Shown here: positions 27,681 through 35,837 of the stretch, in pieces | How positions within the stretch are numbered: the first letter of the stretch is position 1 | How the letters are laid out: every line of letters starts with the position of its first letter | Source of the DNA: Anaerocolumna sp. | GTDB taxonomy: Bacteria > Bacillota > Clostridia > Lachnospirales > Lachnospiraceae | Direction of reading: 5' to 3' | Assembly: GCA_029256725.1 (NCBI GenBank) | Contig: JAQSXJ010000070.1 | Span: forward strand, 1 to 64,000 | Length of the DNA stretch: 64,000 bases | Program-made: the position numbers and the translations under genes | The notes under the pieces: model-generated | Database searches by the model: none | Told to the model about the DNA's origin: nothing | Seen by the model: the letters and a program-made list of their open reading frames with translations, nothing else

Positions 27681-29954
27681 ATGAACTGGAATATTGAAGA
27701 ACTTGGATACCTACCGGAGAAAGCAACCGGACTAGGCAATAAATTTTTAATCGGCAATGGTTATATGGGAATTCGAGGGACTTTGGAGGAATCGAAGAAG
27801 GATCAATTTCCGGCAGTCAATCTTTCCGGAATCTATGACCAGGTGGGAAATGGCTGGCGGGAACCCTTAAATGCACCCAATGGGCTGTATACACGCTTCC
27901 TGATAGAAGGTAAAGAATACTGTCTTTCAGGAAAAGAATATAAAGCTCATACGATGGAACTTGATTACAGGCATGGTATTTTTCGCCGAGAAACTGTTTT
28001 TGAGACAGCAAAAGGAAAGGTAATCTTAAAGACAGAGCGATTTGTCAGTATGGTGGATAAACATCTTATTGCTTTAAAAGTAACGCTAATTCCTTCCTTT
28101 GACGGCGAAGTTGAGATTATGACCGGAATTGACGGTGAGGTATGGGATATTAATGGTCCTCACTATGATAGTGTGGCTACAGGAGTTACCGGTGAACTTA
28201 TCTGCGCAGTAGGAACTACCCATGAGAAACAGGATAAGGTAGCAGTTTACGAAGCCTTGGATATTCCTTATAAGACCGGGTTAATATAACAGAACAGACT
28301 GTAAAAACGGACCTGGTTATTAAAGCAGAACAGCCAGTAATAACGGATCGGGTTATTAAAGCAGAACAGCCAGTAATAACGGACCAGGTTACTATAACAG
28401 AACAGGCTGTTATTACAGAACAATCCATAAAAGAGATGGATAGAACAGTCTTAAGACATCTAAAACTGCCGGTTGAGGCAGAGAAGAGTTATACCTTCTT
28501 TAAATATATATCAGTCTATACCAGTCTGGATACAGCTGCTTATCAAGAAGAAGGAAAACAACTGGTACTGACAGCAAGATAACTGGGAAGAGAAGTGGAG
28601 CAGGTCAGAGGTAGAGATTGACGGTGATGACGAAGCGATGGAAGCCCTGAATTACTCTTTATATCACCTGCACAGCATTGCGCCAAGACATTCTAAGAGC
28701 CTTTCCATTGCAGCCAGAGGTTTATCGGGACAGACCTATAAGGGAGCAGTGTTCTGGGATACGGAAATGTTTATGCTGGATTTTTTCCTTTTTACAGAAC
28801 CGGAAGTGGCAAAAACCTTGCTGAAATATCGAATTGATACTTTAAAAGGAGCGAAAACAAAAGCCAGAGATTATGGCTTTGACGGTGCCTTTTACGCTTG
28901 GGAGAGTCAGGAGGGAGGTTATGATGCCTGCTCTGACTATAACGTGACAGACGTATTTACCGGACGTCCTATGCGTACCTTTTTCAAAGATAAACAGATT
29001 CATATATCTGCAGCCGTAGTGTACGGTATTATGCGCTATATACAATTTACCGGCAATAAGGATCTGCTTAGAGAAGGCGGAGCAGAGACTATTATAGAAT
29101 GTGCTAAGTTCTACTACAGTCTATTGATTAAGCGGGTAAAGAGTGAGAAGTATGAGCTCTACGATGTTATCGGCCCGGATGAATACCATGAGCGGGTTAA
29201 TAACAATGCCTATACCAACCGTATGGCAAAGTTTACTTTTGATGCTGCCATAAAACTTCTGGAAGAAGAAACAGAGAATGAAAATGCAGAATCAGAATCA
29301 GAGAAAAAAGAGCTCTTAGAAAGCTTTCGTGATGCGGTCCTGCATCTTTACATACCACAGCCAGATGAGAAAACCGGCATAATAGAGCAATTTGACGGAT
29401 ATGGACAGTTGGAAGAAATATCGGTTGCAGAGGTAAAAGGAAGACTGCTCCATGAGAAGGAATACTGGGGAGGAGCTTATGGTGTAGCTTCCCATACCAA
29501 GGTAATTAAACAGGCAGATGTTGTGACTATGATGAACCTGTTTTCTTCTGAGTATGATATGGAAACCCTTTATAAGAACTGGGCTTATTATGAGCCGAGA
29601 ACAGAGCATGGTTCTTCCTTAAGTGCCTGCATGTACTCCATGGTTGCTTGTAAATGCAATATGCCGGATCAGGCGTATCCGTTCTTCTTAAAATCAGCCA
29701 AAGCAGATTTAGGGGACGGCGGTAAACAGTGGGCCGGGTTAATTTATATCGGAGGTACCCATCCTGCTGCCAGCGGAGGAGCTTATATGACGGCAGTGGA
29801 AGGCTTTGCAGGGCTTAGGATTGAGAATGGGGAGTTGACAGCTGAGCCAAGACTTCCAAAAGGCTGGAATCATTTGAAGTTTAAGATTAATTATCTGGGA
29901 GAGTTATACCAGGTAACTGTAACAAAGGATGAGGCTAAAGTGGAGAAGCTATAA
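27681..29954 (+). pseudogene. Second GH65 phosphorylase, disrupted by frameshifts and a 36-bp repeat
   Basis: The N-terminal domain reads from ATG 27681 to a stop at 28287. The protein then continues in another frame (about 28274-28579), where it contains inserted repeats of VIKAEQPVITD before returning to family-like sequence (LPVEAEKSYTFFKYISVYTS). It returns to the first frame from about 28572 (DNWEEKWSRSEVEIDGDDEA) through the C-terminal catalytic domain, which keeps the general acid in VIGPDEYHERVNNNAYTN and KQADVVTMM. About 15 family-typical residues are missing at the second junction. As it stands the gene cannot make a full enzyme. The paralogue upstream is intact. Confidence 0.85.
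28315..28422 (+). repeat. 36-bp tandem repeat inside the broken GH65 gene
   Basis: Two near-identical units (28315-28350, 28351-28386) beginning GGTTATTAAAGCAGAACAGC, followed by a diverged third (28387-28422). The unit length is a multiple of three, so it keeps frame and encodes repeats of VIKAEQPVITD. Such a repeat is not a normal feature of GH65 enzymes. Confidence 0.85.
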
Positions 29955-29998
29955 GAAAAGTGGAGAAGATTTAAGATTAGTGGAAAAGATATAAGATT
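29939..29998 (+). repeat. 20-bp tandem repeat spanning the second GH65 stop
   Basis: Three contiguous 20-base units starting AGTGGAGAAG / AGTGGAGAAG / AGTGGAAAAG. The first contains the TAA stop at 29952-29954, the others follow it. Confidence 0.85.
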
Positions 29999-30113
29999 AG
30001 ATGCAAACAGTAATACAATAGTTAAAATTTATATTGATGAGGGAAGTGTTAAGAAGAAGCATCTTCATACAGAAAAAGTCCAGAAGGGTAAAGAAAATTT
30101 AGAGGGTCAAATT

Positions 30114-30140
30114 AAGGGGATGCGATAAAAACATCCCCTT
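30114..30140. terminator. Bidirectional terminator between GH65 and lacI
   Basis: AAGGGGATG and CATCCCCTT form a 9-bp stem around a ten-base loop, between convergent genes. It overlaps nothing coding and ends five bases from the lacI stop. Confidence 0.7.
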
Positions 30141-30144
30141 CTGA

Positions 30145-31167
30145 TTAATTATAGAGTGATTTGACGCTCTCTCGCTCTACCAGATGTATTGGTAGTATCA
30201 CTTCATTGTTTGGGAGCGGTTTGTTATCGAGCTTATCCATAAGGAAATAAACTGCCAGTTTACCTTTTAAGGGAGCGTCCTGATGAATAGTGGTAAGCAT
30301 TGGTGACGTCAGCTGGCACAGATTAATATCATCAAAGCCCATTACGGAAATATCTTCTGGAATCATTTTACCGGCTTGTCTAAGACCTGCCATTATACCG
30401 GCAGCCAGAATATCCGCAGTTGCAAAAACTGCCGTAATGTCTTTCCTGACAGCAAGTTGCTTACCAAGCTCAACAGTAGTGGCGGTATCAAGTTCCTGTT
30501 CAAAGATAAGGCTTTTACGAAAGGGAATGGATGCTTCTTTTAAAGCATTCTTATAACCTAGAAAACGTTCGTATACAACACCTTTCTCTTTGATAGTAGG
30601 GGAAGCAAAAGCAATGTCTTTGTGACCTTTGTCGATGAGGTATCTCGTGGCAGTATAGCCTCCATCATAATCTTCAAGACCAACATTACAGATGTTTGGA
30701 TGTGATACATAACTGTCTATTAATACAACGGGTATCTTAAGAGTGGTCAATGCTTCAAAAAATTCATCCTGAAATACACCGGTACAAAAGAGGCCGTCTA
30801 CATTCCAGTTATGTAGAAAGTTCATCAGGTCTGATGTGGTTTCAACTGTACGAAGCATTAAATAATAGCCGTTTTCTCTCAGGGTTTTTTCGATAGAACC
30901 GATAAATGCGGAATGAAAAGGGTCTTCTACAATACTTTCTTTTTTATTTGAGGTCAGGTGGCTGATCATTCCGATAACTTTAGAAGAGCTGGACACCAGT
31001 GCGCGAGCAGACATATTCGGAACATAACCCAGCTTATCTATGGCTTCGTTTATAAGGGTAATTGTTTCTGCTGATACACGTCCCGTCTTACCATGAATTA
31101 CATTGGAGACAGTGGTGCAGCTTACCCCAACAGCCTGTGCAATATCTTTAATCGTGGTCATTTTCAT
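30145..31167 (-). CDS. LacI-family transcriptional regulator of the sugar locus
   Basis: The N-terminal helix-turn-helix (TTIKDIAQAVGVSCTTVSNVIHGK) is followed by the hinge and a periplasmic-binding-protein-like effector domain ending in a QLTSPMLTTIHQD segment. The start ATG at 31167 has GAAAGG five bases upstream; a longer start at 31182 is less likely. It has about 340 residues. An operator (31185-31198) matching those of the transporter operon lies just upstream of its start, so it probably represses both itself and the operon until the imported sugar or a derivative binds. Confidence 0.92.
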   Translation of the reverse strand: MKMTTIKDIAQAVGVSCTTVSNVIHGKTGRVSAETITLINEAIDKLGYVPNMSARALVSSSSKVIGMISHLTSNKKESIVEDPFHSAFIGSIEKTLRENGYYLMLRTVETTSDLMNFLHNWNVDGLFCTGVFQDEFFEALTTLKIPVVLIDSYVSHPNICNVGLEDYDGGYTATRYLIDKGHKDIAFASPTIKEKGVVYERFLGYKNALKEASIPFRKSLIFEQELDTATTVELGKQLAVRKDITAVFATADILAAGIMAGLRQAGKMIPEDISVMGFDDINLCQLTSPMLTTIHQDAPLKGKLAVYFLMDKLDNKPLPNNEVILPIHLVERESVKSLYN

Positions 31168-31184
31168 GTTCCTTTCTATCACAA

Positions 31185-31198
31185 GTTTAATGTTAAAC
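31185..31198 (+). promoter_or_regulatory. LacI-type operator O3 (autoregulation)
   Basis: GTTTAATGTTAAAC, one base from the perfect O1 palindrome, 18 bases before the lacI start. Shared with O1 and O2 and not seen elsewhere in the window. Confidence 0.8.
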
Positions 31199-31355
31199 CA
31201 AAGTACAAACAGTTTATCATACCTGACCGAAAATGTACAGGTTAAATAAATTGCACACTTATGGCTGCTCTAACAGGAGAAATAAAAGTAAATGTCAGGG
31301 AGAAGGCTGTGATTATGACGGGAATAATATGAAAGAAATAGAGCAAAAGGATGTG

Positions 31356-31660
31356 GAGAGTCAAAAGTTTTGTTTTGTTGTCAGACGGACGGTAAAATAC
31401 CCAAAGCAGAAAGACTCATGCTTCATTCCAAGGGATAAGAAGTCCTAATTCTCTGAATATTTTGTGCTGGGCATATTCTAAAACAGATAACTCGCTAACG
31501 CTCAGACAATCTGTTTTAGAATATAGCACAAAATATTCAGAGAAAAGGACTTCTAATCCCTTTCCATAGGCGCATTCGCTCTTTCTGCTTTGGGTATTTT
31601 TCCTGAAATCGTATGAAACATAACTTTAGCACGTTAAATTAACTAGAACTTTTGACTCTC
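31356..31660 (+). repeat. Covarying hairpin element, long form (copy C)
   Basis: A 305-base element bounded by 14-base terminal inverted repeats (GAGAGTCAAAAGTT ... AACTTTTGACTCTC). Inside is a perfect 20-bp stem (31394-31413 with 31581-31600) and, within that, a long hairpin whose arms at about 31431-31489 and 31510-31563 pair almost throughout. It is nearly the same sequence as copy F in the opposite orientation. No clear target duplication was found. It lies in the 825-base gap upstream of lacI, which otherwise holds the operator O3 and the minisatellite. Confidence 0.88.
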
Positions 31661-31665
31661 TAGAA

Positions 31666-31837
31666 GGAATAGGAATAAAGGAATAGGTCTAAAGGAATAG
31701 AACTAAAAGAATAGAACCAAAAGAATAGAACTAAAAGAATAGGACTAAAAGAATAGGACTAAAAGAATAGGACTAAAAGAATAGGACTAAAAAAATAGGA
31801 CTAAAAGAATAGAACTAATAGAATAGAACTAAAAGAA
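31666..31837 (+). repeat. 15-bp minisatellite upstream of beta-phosphoglucomutase
   Basis: About eleven imperfect copies of GAATAGGACTAAAA(A), varying mainly G/A at two positions. Two frames have regular stops or are low-complexity, so it is not coding. It begins six bases after the terminal repeat of hairpin copy C. Confidence 0.9.
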
Positions 31838-31992
31838 GATTCTTAAAAGAAAATTCCTAAAGAGAAGATACTTATAAGAAAAAGTTTACAAGAGAAGAAG
31901 AGCTAATTATACAGTGATGGGATATCAATAAATTACAAAAGTAGTATAAGTAAGTATTTTACAAATAGAGAATAAATAAAGGAGACGAAATT

Positions 31993-32643
31993 ATGATAAA
32001 AGGAGTAATTTTTGATTTAGACGGAGTATTGGTATCAACGGATGAGCTTCATTTTGAAGCCTGGAAGATGCTGGCGGTGGAACTTGGTATAGATAGATTT
32101 TCCAGAGAAGATAACAAGAAACAAAAAGGTGTCAGCAGAATGGAATCTTTGGAGGTGGTATTAAGCAAAGGCAGTAAGATCTATAGTCAGGAAATGAAAG
32201 AAGCGTTTGCAGAGAGAAAGAATAATTATTACAAAGAACTGCTAGAGGAACTAGATGAAAGAGCCATCCTTCCAGGTGTAACAGAATGCCTGGAGATGCT
32301 TAAAAGCAATGGAATCCTCATTGGTATAGGTTCTGTAAGTAAAAATGCACCACTTATTCTTGAGAAGACCGGGCTAATGAAGTACATAGATCAGGTAAGC
32401 TGTGGTCTTGATATTACAAGATCCAAACCTGATCCGGAAGTCTTTGAAGTCGCTGCAAATAAGCTGGGACTGAAATATGAGGACTGTCTGGTGGTTGAGG
32501 ATTCTCTGGCTGGTATTGTAGCGGGTAAAGCAGCTCATATGAAGACTCTTGGAGTAGGAAGCGAATATGAGCAGTTAAGAGCAGATTATGAAGCAACAGG
32601 CCTTGAGGCAGAGATAAACTGGAAAGCAATTCTTGAGGCTTAA
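31993..32643 (+). CDS. pgmB: Beta-phosphoglucomutase
   Basis: A HAD-superfamily mutase converting beta-glucose-1-phosphate, the product of GH65 phosphorylases, to glucose-6-phosphate. The nucleophile motif FDLDGVLVSTDELHFEAWK and the substrate-specificity segment KGVSRMESLEVVL are diagnostic of the beta-form. SVSKNAPLILEKTGL, SKPDPEVF and VVEDSLAGIVAGKAA complete the HAD motifs. It has 216 residues, intact, with GGAG before ATG 31993. Genomic linkage to GH65 supports the role. Confidence 0.94.
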   Translation: MIKGVIFDLDGVLVSTDELHFEAWKMLAVELGIDRFSREDNKKQKGVSRMESLEVVLSKGSKIYSQEMKEAFAERKNNYYKELLEELDERAILPGVTECLEMLKSNGILIGIGSVSKNAPLILEKTGLMKYIDQVSCGLDITRSKPDPEVFEVAANKLGLKYEDCLVVEDSLAGIVAGKAAHMKTLGVGSEYEQLRADYEATGLEAEINWKAILEA

Positions 32644-32727
32644 TTGTCGGAAAGTGAAAGAATAGAAAATCCTTTAAGAAAAAGAGAATGTGTTATAAAA
32701 GACAAAACGATATAAATGGAAAAATGT

Positions 32728-32836
32728 AAAAAGGCAAAATATTAAAAAGGCAAAAATATTAAAAAGCAAAATATTACAAAAGGCAAAATATTAAAAAGCA
32801 AAATATTAAAAAGCAAAATATTATAAAAGGCAAAAG
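32728..32836 (+). repeat. 15-16-bp AT-rich minisatellite downstream of beta-phosphoglucomutase
   Basis: About seven imperfect copies of AAAAAGCAAAATATT. It differs in sequence from the minisatellite on the other side of the gene. The rest of the 355-base gap (32644-32998) holds a short inverted repeat (TGCCACA at about 32934 with TGTGGCA at 32963) and no gene. Confidence 0.85.
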
Positions 32837-32998
32837 AATTTAAAAGACATAACCATAAACAACACAAGGTTATTTTAAAACAAAATACTCTACAAAATGG
32901 AGAAGGGTAAGCTGAAAGAAAATCTGAGAAAAGATGCCACACATAATCTTTCAGCGTAAATTTGTGGCAGGGAGAAAAATCTTCCTTAGGGGTGTCAG

Positions 32999-34561
32999 AT
33001 GGATAAAAAGAAAGTAATAACCCTGGTTCAGTGGGGTGTAATCCTTTTATTGGTTATTACAGCCGGGGTGGCAGGAAAACATTTAAGAGATAAAAGTTTA
33101 GAGGTCAGTAAGATGATGAACTACGAGAATACAAAGCTGGTGCTTTATGACGGACCTAAATCCTTAAAAGATGCCACAGCAGAAGACCTGGCCAGTGCCA
33201 GTGAAAAAGAAAGAAATTATTCACTGCTGCATTGTACGGATACACAAGTTAAGGTTAATGGCAATGACTGTTACGTATATGATACCAATGTGAATCATTC
33301 CAGAGTATGGTATCAGAATTATATGCCGCCACAGTCCAGAACGCCTATTACGTATTTTGATTTTGAAGGTGCTGTAGAAATTCAGGTCAGTCTTAAAGCA
33401 ATGGAGCTGCAATCTGCAAAAATAAGCCCTTTAAGCAGTAATATAACACCGTTAGTCGACAAACAACAGGGAACGGTTACATTCACTGTGACAGAACCAG
33501 GAAATTATACCGTTACCTACAATGATTCACCGGAGCGTGCGCTTCATATCTTTGCTAATCCCATAGATTCAAATGCCCCCACAGAGAGCACAGATACCAT
33601 TAAATACATAGGACCAGGGGAATGGAATGCAGAAAACATCATTTTAGAGGATAACCAGACGTTATACTTAGCAGGAGGAGCTGTTGTACATGGCATTATC
33701 AATGCCAATTATGCCAAGAATGTTAAGGTTTCCGGCAGAGGTATTTTAGACGGCTCCGGTTTTGAGGGCTGGATGGGAAAGACCGCGTATGTGCCGTTAA
33801 AATTCGATAACTGTGATGGAGTAACCTTGGAAGATATTATTGTTTTAAATCCCAATGCCTGGGTTTGCTCTGCGAAAAGTTCCACCAATGGCATTATCGA
33901 TGGCATCAGGATCATATCCTCAAGACCTAACGGTGATGGAATAACACTTCAGTCTTGTACCAATTATCAGGTATCCAATTGCTTTGTAAGAAGCTGGGAT
34001 GATTCGCTGGTGGTTAAGAATTATGAGGGAAGCTCTTCCAATATAACCTTTCAGAATATGCAGCTCTGGACGGATTTTGCCCAGTCTATGGAAATCGGTT
34101 ACGAGACCAACAAAGGACAGGTGGAGGGAGTATCCATTAAAGATATCAAATTTGACGGTATCACTATCTTAAATAATTTCCATAAACCTGTTATATCGGT
34201 ACATAATGCAGATGATGCAGCAGTGAAAGATATTATATTTCAGAATGTAACCGTTGAAAATGCACAGATGGGCTCAGGAGATGGGGATGAGATGCCTTAT
34301 CTAATAGATCTGCATATACCAAAGACCTCTAATTGGACATCAACCAAAGAAAGAGGTGTAATAGACGGGGTAACCATTGATAATGTCAAGGTGCTATCTG
34401 GTAAGTTCAGTCCTTCCAGAATTGAAGGGTTTGATGAAAGTCATAAGATCAGCAATATTACCATTAGTAATCTCGAAATCCTGGGTGAGAAAATCGTTGA
34501 TTTTGAACAAGGGAAATTTGAGATAGATACTGCTACCACAGAAAATCTAACAATTCGGTAA
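32999..34561 (+). CDS. Exported parallel beta-helix glycoside hydrolase (GH28/GH49-like)
   Basis: A 520-residue protein with an N-terminal signal-anchor (ITLVQWGVILLLVITAGVAG), a beta-sandwich region (DFEGAVEIQVSL ... PERALHIFANP) and a right-handed beta-helix. The helix repeats are visible in VKVSGRGILDGSGF, GVTLEDIIVLNPNAW and SSNITFQNMQL. PNGDGITLQSC and SWDDSLVVKNY hold the paired aspartates expected at the active site. The N-terminal sandwich and ALHIFANP segment resemble dextranase-type GH49 proteins, whereas the DD motif is shared with polygalacturonases (GH28). Which polysaccharide it cuts is unresolved; an alpha-glucan would fit the locus. Confidence 0.7.
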   Translation: MDKKKVITLVQWGVILLLVITAGVAGKHLRDKSLEVSKMMNYENTKLVLYDGPKSLKDATAEDLASASEKERNYSLLHCTDTQVKVNGNDCYVYDTNVNHSRVWYQNYMPPQSRTPITYFDFEGAVEIQVSLKAMELQSAKISPLSSNITPLVDKQQGTVTFTVTEPGNYTVTYNDSPERALHIFANPIDSNAPTESTDTIKYIGPGEWNAENIILEDNQTLYLAGGAVVHGIINANYAKNVKVSGRGILDGSGFEGWMGKTAYVPLKFDNCDGVTLEDIIVLNPNAWVCSAKSSTNGIIDGIRIISSRPNGDGITLQSCTNYQVSNCFVRSWDDSLVVKNYEGSSSNITFQNMQLWTDFAQSMEIGYETNKGQVEGVSIKDIKFDGITILNNFHKPVISVHNADDAAVKDIIFQNVTVENAQMGSGDGDEMPYLIDLHIPKTSNWTSTKERGVIDGVTIDNVKVLSGKFSPSRIEGFDESHKISNITISNLEILGEKIVDFEQGKFEIDTATTENLTIR

Positions 34562-34586
34562 AAGGTTCAAAGGAATCTGGAAAGGT

Positions 34587-35222
34587 ATGGTTAATAAGAT
34601 GAAGGTTGTACGTCCTGTATTAATAGTTCTGTTATTGGCAGTTAATATCTATCTGATTGGTTTTGCGCCTAACAGTATAAAAGAGCCATCAAAAGAATTA
34701 ATACCAGCAAATGTAACTGTGATAAACGCCACAGATCAGACTGAGAGTATGGAGCATCCGGATTTTAAGAAAGCGGAATATACCCTGGTGCTTCCGGAAG
34801 GCACTAATATAGCACTTGAGAAGAAAGTAAAAGCCAGTAGTTTTGCAGATGTATATACTCCCAGAAAGACAACGGATGGAATAGCAGTAGGAGTATCCTA
34901 CTGGGAAGGTAAACCGGAGTATCCCAATTACCTTACAGTGGATTTGGAAAAGAAAGAAATGTTTCAGGCTATCCGATTAGCCCTAAGTCCAATGGCGGTG
35001 TGGGGGAAGAGAACGCAGACCATAGCTGTAAATATCAGTGATGACGGAGAGAATTTTACACCTCTGGCGGAAGCAAAGCAGTATACCTTTGACCCGGATC
35101 TGGGTAACGAAGCGCAGTTGTTCTTTGACAATGTACAAGCAAGATATGTGCAGCTTGTATTTACAGAAAACACCGGATCCGGCGGAGGCCAGCTGGCGGA
35201 ATTTGAAGTCTACCAGAAATAA
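34587..35222 (+). CDS. Membrane-anchored F5/8 type C (discoidin/CBM32-like) domain protein
   Basis: A signal-anchor (VLIVLLLAVNIYLIGFA) is followed by a linker and one F5/8C beta-sandwich of about 140 residues: NIALEKKVKASSF, TTDGIAVG, WEGKPEYPNYLTVDL, ISDDGENFTPL, and ARYVQLVFTENTGSGGGQLAEFEVY. Such domains bind carbohydrate. It has no catalytic domain, so it may tether substrate or act with the beta-helix enzyme encoded 25 bases upstream. The start is uncertain (ATG 34587 or 34599). Confidence 0.8.
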   Translation: MVNKMKVVRPVLIVLLLAVNIYLIGFAPNSIKEPSKELIPANVTVINATDQTESMEHPDFKKAEYTLVLPEGTNIALEKKVKASSFADVYTPRKTTDGIAVGVSYWEGKPEYPNYLTVDLEKKEMFQAIRLALSPMAVWGKRTQTIAVNISDDGENFTPLAEAKQYTFDPDLGNEAQLFFDNVQARYVQLVFTENTGSGGGQLAEFEVYQK

Positions 35223-35240
35223 AGTTCAGAGGGAGAGAGA

Positions 35241-35444
35241 GTGAAAGCACAAAGGAAGAACAAAGTAGGTTACAGTGTCAGAAGTATTTCAGCCACTCTT
35301 GAGGAGACCTCTGCTGCCTCTGCTCAGTTAGGGGACACTGCCAATGAACAGTTAAATGCAGTAAAAGATTTGAAAAAAACCGTTGTAGAACTTAACAGGG
35401 AAGCTGAAAGTATGGAAAGCTCTGTTAAGATGTTTAAGCTTTAA
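35241..35444 (+). pseudogene. C-terminal remnant of a methyl-accepting chemotaxis protein
   Basis: The 67 codons read SISATLEETSAASAQLGDTANEQL ... VVELNREAESMESSVKMFKL, typical of the extreme C-terminal signalling helix of chemoreceptors. The sensor, membrane, HAMP and hairpin-tip regions are absent. It begins at a GTG right after the F5/8C gene. It is likely a degraded chemoreceptor gene; a functional small coiled-coil peptide is possible but unsupported. Hairpin copy D starts about ten bases after its stop. Confidence 0.75.
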
Positions 35445-35454
35445 TAAATGATTT

Positions 35455-35590
35455 GAGTGTCAATAGGTTAGTATTTCACAAGGGGATAGCACATTGCACA
35501 ATCCAGAAGATCTTATGCTTCTATTACCTTTCCATAGGCGCATTTGTTCTTTCTGTTTCGTGCAATGTGCTGCTTTATCTTTTCTGGTTA
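35455..35590 (+). repeat. Covarying hairpin element, short form (copy D)
   Basis: Perfect 12-bp arms AGCACATTGCAC (35488-35499) and 35560-35571 around the family motifs CTTATGCTTC and CCATAGGCGCATT. Left flank TCAATAGGTTAG ... TTCACAAGGGG matches copy A. The stem sequence is unlike that of copies A, C and F, yet fully paired. Confidence 0.8.
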
Positions 35591-35649
35591 TAAAAGGCTT
35601 GATTATATAGCCGCTTTTTTTTGTTTGAGATTTTTTATCAGATAAGTAC

Positions 35650-35678
35650 TTGACAGATGGAGAAGAATGATGTATTTT
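35650..35678 (+). promoter_or_regulatory. copA promoter
   Basis: TTGACA (35650-35655), 17-base spacer, TATTTT (35673-35678). It lies 160 bases before copA; the long leader carries the palindrome described next. Confidence 0.7.
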
Positions 35679-35688
35679 TAACCTGTAG

Positions 35689-35705
35689 ACACCCCACGGG
35701 GGTGT
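35689..35705 (+). promoter_or_regulatory. Candidate CsoR operator
   Basis: ACACCCC-ACG-GGGGTGT, a perfect palindrome with short C and G tracts. It has the same architecture as known CsoR sites (TACCC-x-GGGTA type) at Bacillus copZA. It starts 11 bases after the -10 box, a repressing position. csoR itself is encoded three genes downstream. Confidence 0.8.
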
Positions 35706-35837
35706 GGTAGTGAAGTTAATGCCGGATCAATATTGCATTATAAAAGCTATTATAGGTTTTTATATTATGCTTTGTGAGATTCCGGGAATAATAAAAGAAA
35801 GGACATCGCAGCAACCTGCGACAGGAGAGGTTTTATT

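Noticed and set aside
31233-31448. 71-codon open frame upstream of lacI
   Set aside because: It runs into hairpin copy C, has no ribosome site, and its second half is the palindromic stem; no protein family is recognisable.
31350-31666. Target-site duplication around hairpin copies C and F
   Set aside because: Flanks (GATGTG/TAGAAG for C, GTACTT/ATGATG for F) do not match at any likely length, so transposition by a cut-and-paste mechanism is not shown.
31666-31837. Repeat-containing coding gene in the GAATAGGACTAAAA array
   Set aside because: Open frames across it have no start or ribosome site and the array does not continue into a recognisable protein.
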